Source: Steinernema hermaphroditum
Lineage: Eukaryota > Nematoda > Chromadorea > Rhabditida > Steinernematidae
Length of the DNA: 64,000 nucleotides
Reading direction: 5' to 3'
NCBI GenBank assembly: GCA_030435675.1
Contig: CM059621.1
Span: 11,222,001-11,286,000, forward strand
Under the pieces are notes generated by a model. That model searched no databases and was not told the DNA's origin. It saw only the letters and a program-made list of their open reading frames with translations. Position numbers and translations under genes: made by a program. Shown in pieces: positions 61,013 through 64,000 of this stretch; positions within the stretch are counted from its first letter, which is position 1, and every line of letters starts with the position of its first letter.

Positions 61013-61995
61013 ATGAGTGCGGCGGTCGTGAAGTCCTCGATCGTCTTTTCGGTTGGAGTCCTCACTCTCATTGCTTTGTGGGTTATCTTTCACTTTAACT
61101 GCCTTGATACTTCTTAGAATAGAAGAAGGTTTCAAAAAATCTCTTAAGGCTCCAGTTCCAACAGTAACTTCATAATTTTCAGATTCATCCCGTACATCAC
61201 AAAACGAGCTTCCCAGATCCGCTCCACTCTCGACGTCCACCTCGAGCAGTTCGACCTCCTCGAATCGGAAGTGTGGGATGGCCTCCGGGAGGCGCGGAAT
61301 TCCTCCTACTTCTACAGCAAACGCCAAGTACAGTACCTCCGCTGCCACTGCAACACGCCTAATCACTGTCCACCGGGACCGCCGGGCAGAAGCGGATCTC
61401 CAGGCATGGACGGGCTTCCGGGGAAGCCCGGAAGGCCTGGGGAACCTGGACGATATGGAGTCATTCCCGAAGAGTACACTATGAGGATCAGCGGATGTCG
61501 AGTTTGTCCGATGGGTCCGAAAGGAGCCACTGGACCATCCGGAAGGAAAGGCGACTCGGTAGGCAGTCCTCCATGGATCATAAATCATCACACGACATTC
61601 AGGGAAGAGCCGGATATCCGGGACCTCAGGGAAGAGAAGGGAAGAAGGGAATCCCGGGGCCAGTGGGTCTGAAGGGAGCGAGCGGAAGGATCGGCGCATT
61701 GGGCCAAGTAGGGCCCCCGGGTCTCCCGGGAATCGAAGGATTCAGCCGAGTCAAAGGACCTCCTGGACGGCCAGGAATCCCAGGGGAACCTGGACCCAAG
61801 GGTCAGGTCGGAAGACCGGGGATTCCGGGGAAGAATGGACCACCCGGGCTGAAAGGAGACGTCGGATGGCGAGGAAAAGACGGAAATCAAGGTCGAGAAG
61901 GACCACCCGGACCGCCCGGAAGTATAGGCCTGCACGGAGCGGACGCCCAGTACTGTGCGTGTCCCCGAAGAACGACTGCAATCATAACCTCTTGA
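61013..61995 (+). CDS. Nematode cuticle collagen
   Basis: Three exons (61013-61077, 61183-61558, 61603-61995) give 277 aa, a typical size for this family. The N-terminal region has a hydrophobic anchor and the usual amphipathic cuticle domain: [20 protein letters not shown], then [17 protein letters not shown] Cys cluster (CHCNTPNHC) opens the first short Gly-X-Y block, and a second pair (GCRVC) precedes the long block. The block has small interruptions such as GFSRVKG and ends with [10 protein letters not shown]. Cuticle collagens trimerise, are secreted by the hypodermis, and are cross-linked through these Cys sites and tyrosines. The anchor and collagen parts are joined by a 105 nt intron with a GTGGGT donor; phase supports that choice over GTTATC 4 nt later. 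The second intron is 44 nt. Confidence 0.95.
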
Positions 61996-62006
61996 TGAAC
62001 CGCAAT

Positions 62007-62012
62007 AATAAA
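62007..62012 (+). terminator. Poly(A) signal of the collagen gene
   Basis: AATAAA begins 12 nt after the collagen stop codon, implying a very short 3' UTR. Confidence 0.55.
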
Positions 62013-62700
62013 TGTCAGTTCTCGGATACAGTACTCTCGGGGACCACATTAGAGACCGGTCTGCTGTTTGGTTATCCACGCTCCTTTAAACCCGGAATTA
62101 TTACATATGCAAACAAACATCGTTCGATGCACATTCGGTGGATATCCAAATTTCAAGCTGTGCCGGTAGAACCCATAAACCGGTGTAATTGCAGGTCTTC
62201 CAGTAGTTGGGGCAGCTGCTTTCTCTTCCCCAGCCCACTCGAAAATCCTCTTTCAGAGGTTCCCTCGCCGAGGCTCGGGCACCGGTGGCTTCCGAGAAGG
62301 CAACAATCTCAAGAGTGTGGTTGTTTCGGCAGATGGACAGACAGCTGGTCTGTGCATTCCCAGAACAGAGCAATGACTTTCAAAGACCTCTCCAACCTTA
62401 CTGTCCTTTGATCTCCGAATCTCATCAATTATAATTCTGCTTGAATTGGAGACCTTCTTGCGCAGAACCCATATCTCTCTCATCTGTTGCATTCTGATCC
62501 ATTAGATCCATGTATTACTTTCAGATATCTTGGCATGTCCACGTTTCTTCGAGTCATTTCATCGATCTAAGTCCAGCAGGTGGAGTTACCTTCTAAGTGA
62601 CCGTTCTCCTCTCACTCAGATGGTGCTATAATTCTTCAAAAAAGCGCGCACATTGAGCCTTTTCGCGGCCAATTATGTAGTACCCGACCTCATAAACCTA
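62013..62700. other. Intergenic region upstream of the serpentine receptor
   Basis: No exon was recognised. A frame on the plus strand overlaps the collagen end (61866-62411), but it is a read-through of a different collagen frame and carries no motif. The last 100 bp before 62701 probably contain the receptor's promoter and 5' UTR. Confidence 0.45.
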
Positions 62701-64000
62701 ATGCCCCCTAGGCACACCTGGCACAACGACCCTATCGGCGTTTCGAGTAAGTTGTTAGCTCTACGTTGCAATGCGATGATGCACGCCGACGGTCTCTTTT
62801 CCAAAGGTAACCAACGTCCACAGCTTAAACCTACCGTAGCCCATGCAGATCAGCTCATTCTGATCGGTTCTCTGCTTTTCGCCCTCAGTGCCTCCACTTT
62901 CCTTTGGTACTTCTATGTGGCTATCGCGGTATGCCGTCTCATGCGCAGTCACCCTTCCTTCATCCTCATCGGCTCACACGTAACTGCGAAAGCACTCGTT
63001 TTCGATCTAAAGGTTTGAACTTCAGGCGATTGCCGATCTGTGGACAATGATGCAGTACGTGTGGCTATCGCTCGACATCATCGTGGACAACAGATTCTCC
63101 TTGTCCTATCAGATGGCCACGATGCTGTACAACTTCGGCTGGTACCCGGGTCTGTTCCACTTCATGGTGCTCGCCTTCAACAGGGCACACATCGTGATCG
63201 ACCCCGTGAAACATGAAAAGTTCTGGACCAAAAGGTGGGTTGTGTCCTTCATTTCCACCGGAAATCTCTAAGAATCTCTCTGAATTTAAGATTACTCAAC
63301 CCACATGAAATCCTCTTTTGTCCAAGTCTGATTCTTTGCCCCTCTGATCCCTTGGAAACTCCGGATTTCCAGCACGTGCAGGTTGATTCAGCTCCCCGTA
63401 AACACGTGCCTAATAATTCATGTCTGCGCTGTTTCCAGTTATTTCGAGCTTCCCCACCTGCCGAACGCCTTTAGACCGAAATCCAATCAGACTTCGGCGC
63501 TAATTAGAGTCAGAGTCATCTTTCGATCAGAGATCACCTTCCAGGATCGCCGTGACGTTCGCCCTCCTCTCGTGGCTTGTCGGATGTGCCTTGTCCATCG
63601 TCTTCAGCTACGTCTTGAAGGCAGAAGGGCGCTCCTACTACATCTACGTGCCCGTAAACTTCGCGAAACGTCACGGCGACTCCTTCGAGGAGCGTCTTCT
63701 CCTCTTCGTCGAGCTCGCAATCAACGCCGCCACCTTGCTGCCTTCCATCGTTGCCTACGTTATCTCCATAGGCTACAGTATCCAGCTGAGCTGCCGACAC
63801 TGTTTCGGTAAGGCAGGTAGGGTTCTACCGTAACCCCCCGCGACGTATATAACCTCGACCTCCAGTAGATCAGATCACACTGTTCTCCATTCGGAAGAAG
63901 ACGCCTTCACAGAGCGGAGTTCTCAAGTGGAGTGTGCAGCAGCGCCTGTGGATCATCTGCATCTTCAACCTGATTCCCTCGGCTCTGCACGTCTTCTTCA
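62701..64000 (+). CDS. Nematode serpentine receptor, truncated by the window end
   Basis: Exons 62701-62746, 62840-62979, 63026-63234, 63545-63807 and 63866-64000+ join in phase, giving about 264 residues before the edge. Membrane segments: TM1 LILIGSLLFALSASTFLWYF, TM2 SHAIADLWTMMQYVWLSL, TM3 MLYNFGWYPGLFHFMVLAF ending in FNRAHIVIDPVKHEKFW (an NR motif in place of DRY), TM4 VTFALLSWLVGCALSIVFSY, TM5 LLLFVELAINAATLLPSIVA, and the start of TM6 (QRLWIICIFNLIPSALHVFF). This matches the general plan of chemosensory serpentine receptors of the Srx/Srv-like type; I cannot assign the subfamily. The start ATG was chosen because a GTAAGT donor follows in the right phase; an in-frame extension upstream has no ATG. 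The last acceptor may be CCAG or CCAGTAG (one residue difference). Confidence 0.82.

Noticed and set aside
61278..61672. Alternative open frames through the collagen, including long minus-strand frames
   Set aside because: Gly-X-Y repeats leave several frames open by composition; only one gives Gly every third residue and the Cys pattern.
62776..62838. Serpentine receptor start at ATG-ATG-CAC (62776) with a 33 nt intron or read-through
   Set aside because: The exon starting at 62701 with a GTAAGT donor fits phase better and removes this segment as intron.
1..64000. tRNA, snRNA, spliced-leader RNA, 5S rRNA genes and CRISPR arrays
   Set aside because: I scanned by eye for B-box, Sm-site and leader motifs and saw none I could support; a few Sm-like strings (for example AATATTTTTGGAG near 6487) lack the rest of an RNA. 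A covariance-model search would be decisive.

Overview
The window looks like chromadorean nematode genomic DNA. The evidence is a cuticle collagen with the nematode N-terminal cuticle domain, a supplementary-type nuclear hormone receptor, a nematode-style serpentine receptor, a cluster of GT10 fucosyltransferases, mostly very short introns (about 40-48 nt, GT/GC...YTTCAG), and pyrimidine-AG acceptors only 1-20 nt upstream of many start codons, as expected for spliced-leader trans-splicing. Exons are clearly more GC-rich than the intergenic DNA. I assembled the genes by hand from splice sites and reading phase; no homology search was run, so the species and orthologues are unnamed.

Layout. 1-250: fragments of an unresolved plus-strand gene or genes. 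5728-5994 (+): a small secreted, neuropeptide-like precursor. 8618-10950 (-): an 11-12 exon nuclear hormone receptor with complete DNA-binding and HNF4-like ligand-binding domains and one GC-AG intron. 10973-15456: gene-free, with two foldback elements. 15457-17575 (+): an unrecognised secreted protein of three diverged modules. 17816-about 19323 (-): a Ser/Thr-rich protein with a duplicated 32-residue exon unit. 20144-26316 (-): a synaptotagmin-like protein whose first intron is 4.5 kb. 33250-35222 (-): a tail-anchored protein with a CxxC pair. 37631-39004 (-): a rhodopsin-class peptide-receptor-like GPCR. 39.0-51.3 kb: a 12 kb gene desert. 51331-56510 (-): three tandem alpha-1,3-fucosyltransferase-family genes. 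60363-60689 (-): the C-terminal part of an unknown gene. 61013-61995 (+): a cuticle collagen. 62701-end (+): a serpentine receptor cut by the window edge.

There is no single pathway here. The common themes are neuronal signalling (peptide precursor, synaptotagmin, two GPCRs) and extracellular or surface biology (collagen, fucosyltransferases, modular secreted protein). Repeats include a 430 bp near-perfect palindrome flanked by TAA, a 1.1 kb foldback, a 330 bp foldback, a 49 bp hairpin, a nested inverted and tandem repeat cluster, and a roughly 280 bp dispersed repeat present twice in opposite orientation 55 kb apart. The most unusual items are the modular secreted protein, the fucosyltransferase cluster with one member carrying a second, C-terminal membrane segment, and the exon-duplicated Ser/Thr-rich protein. 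I saw no RNA genes or CRISPR arrays.
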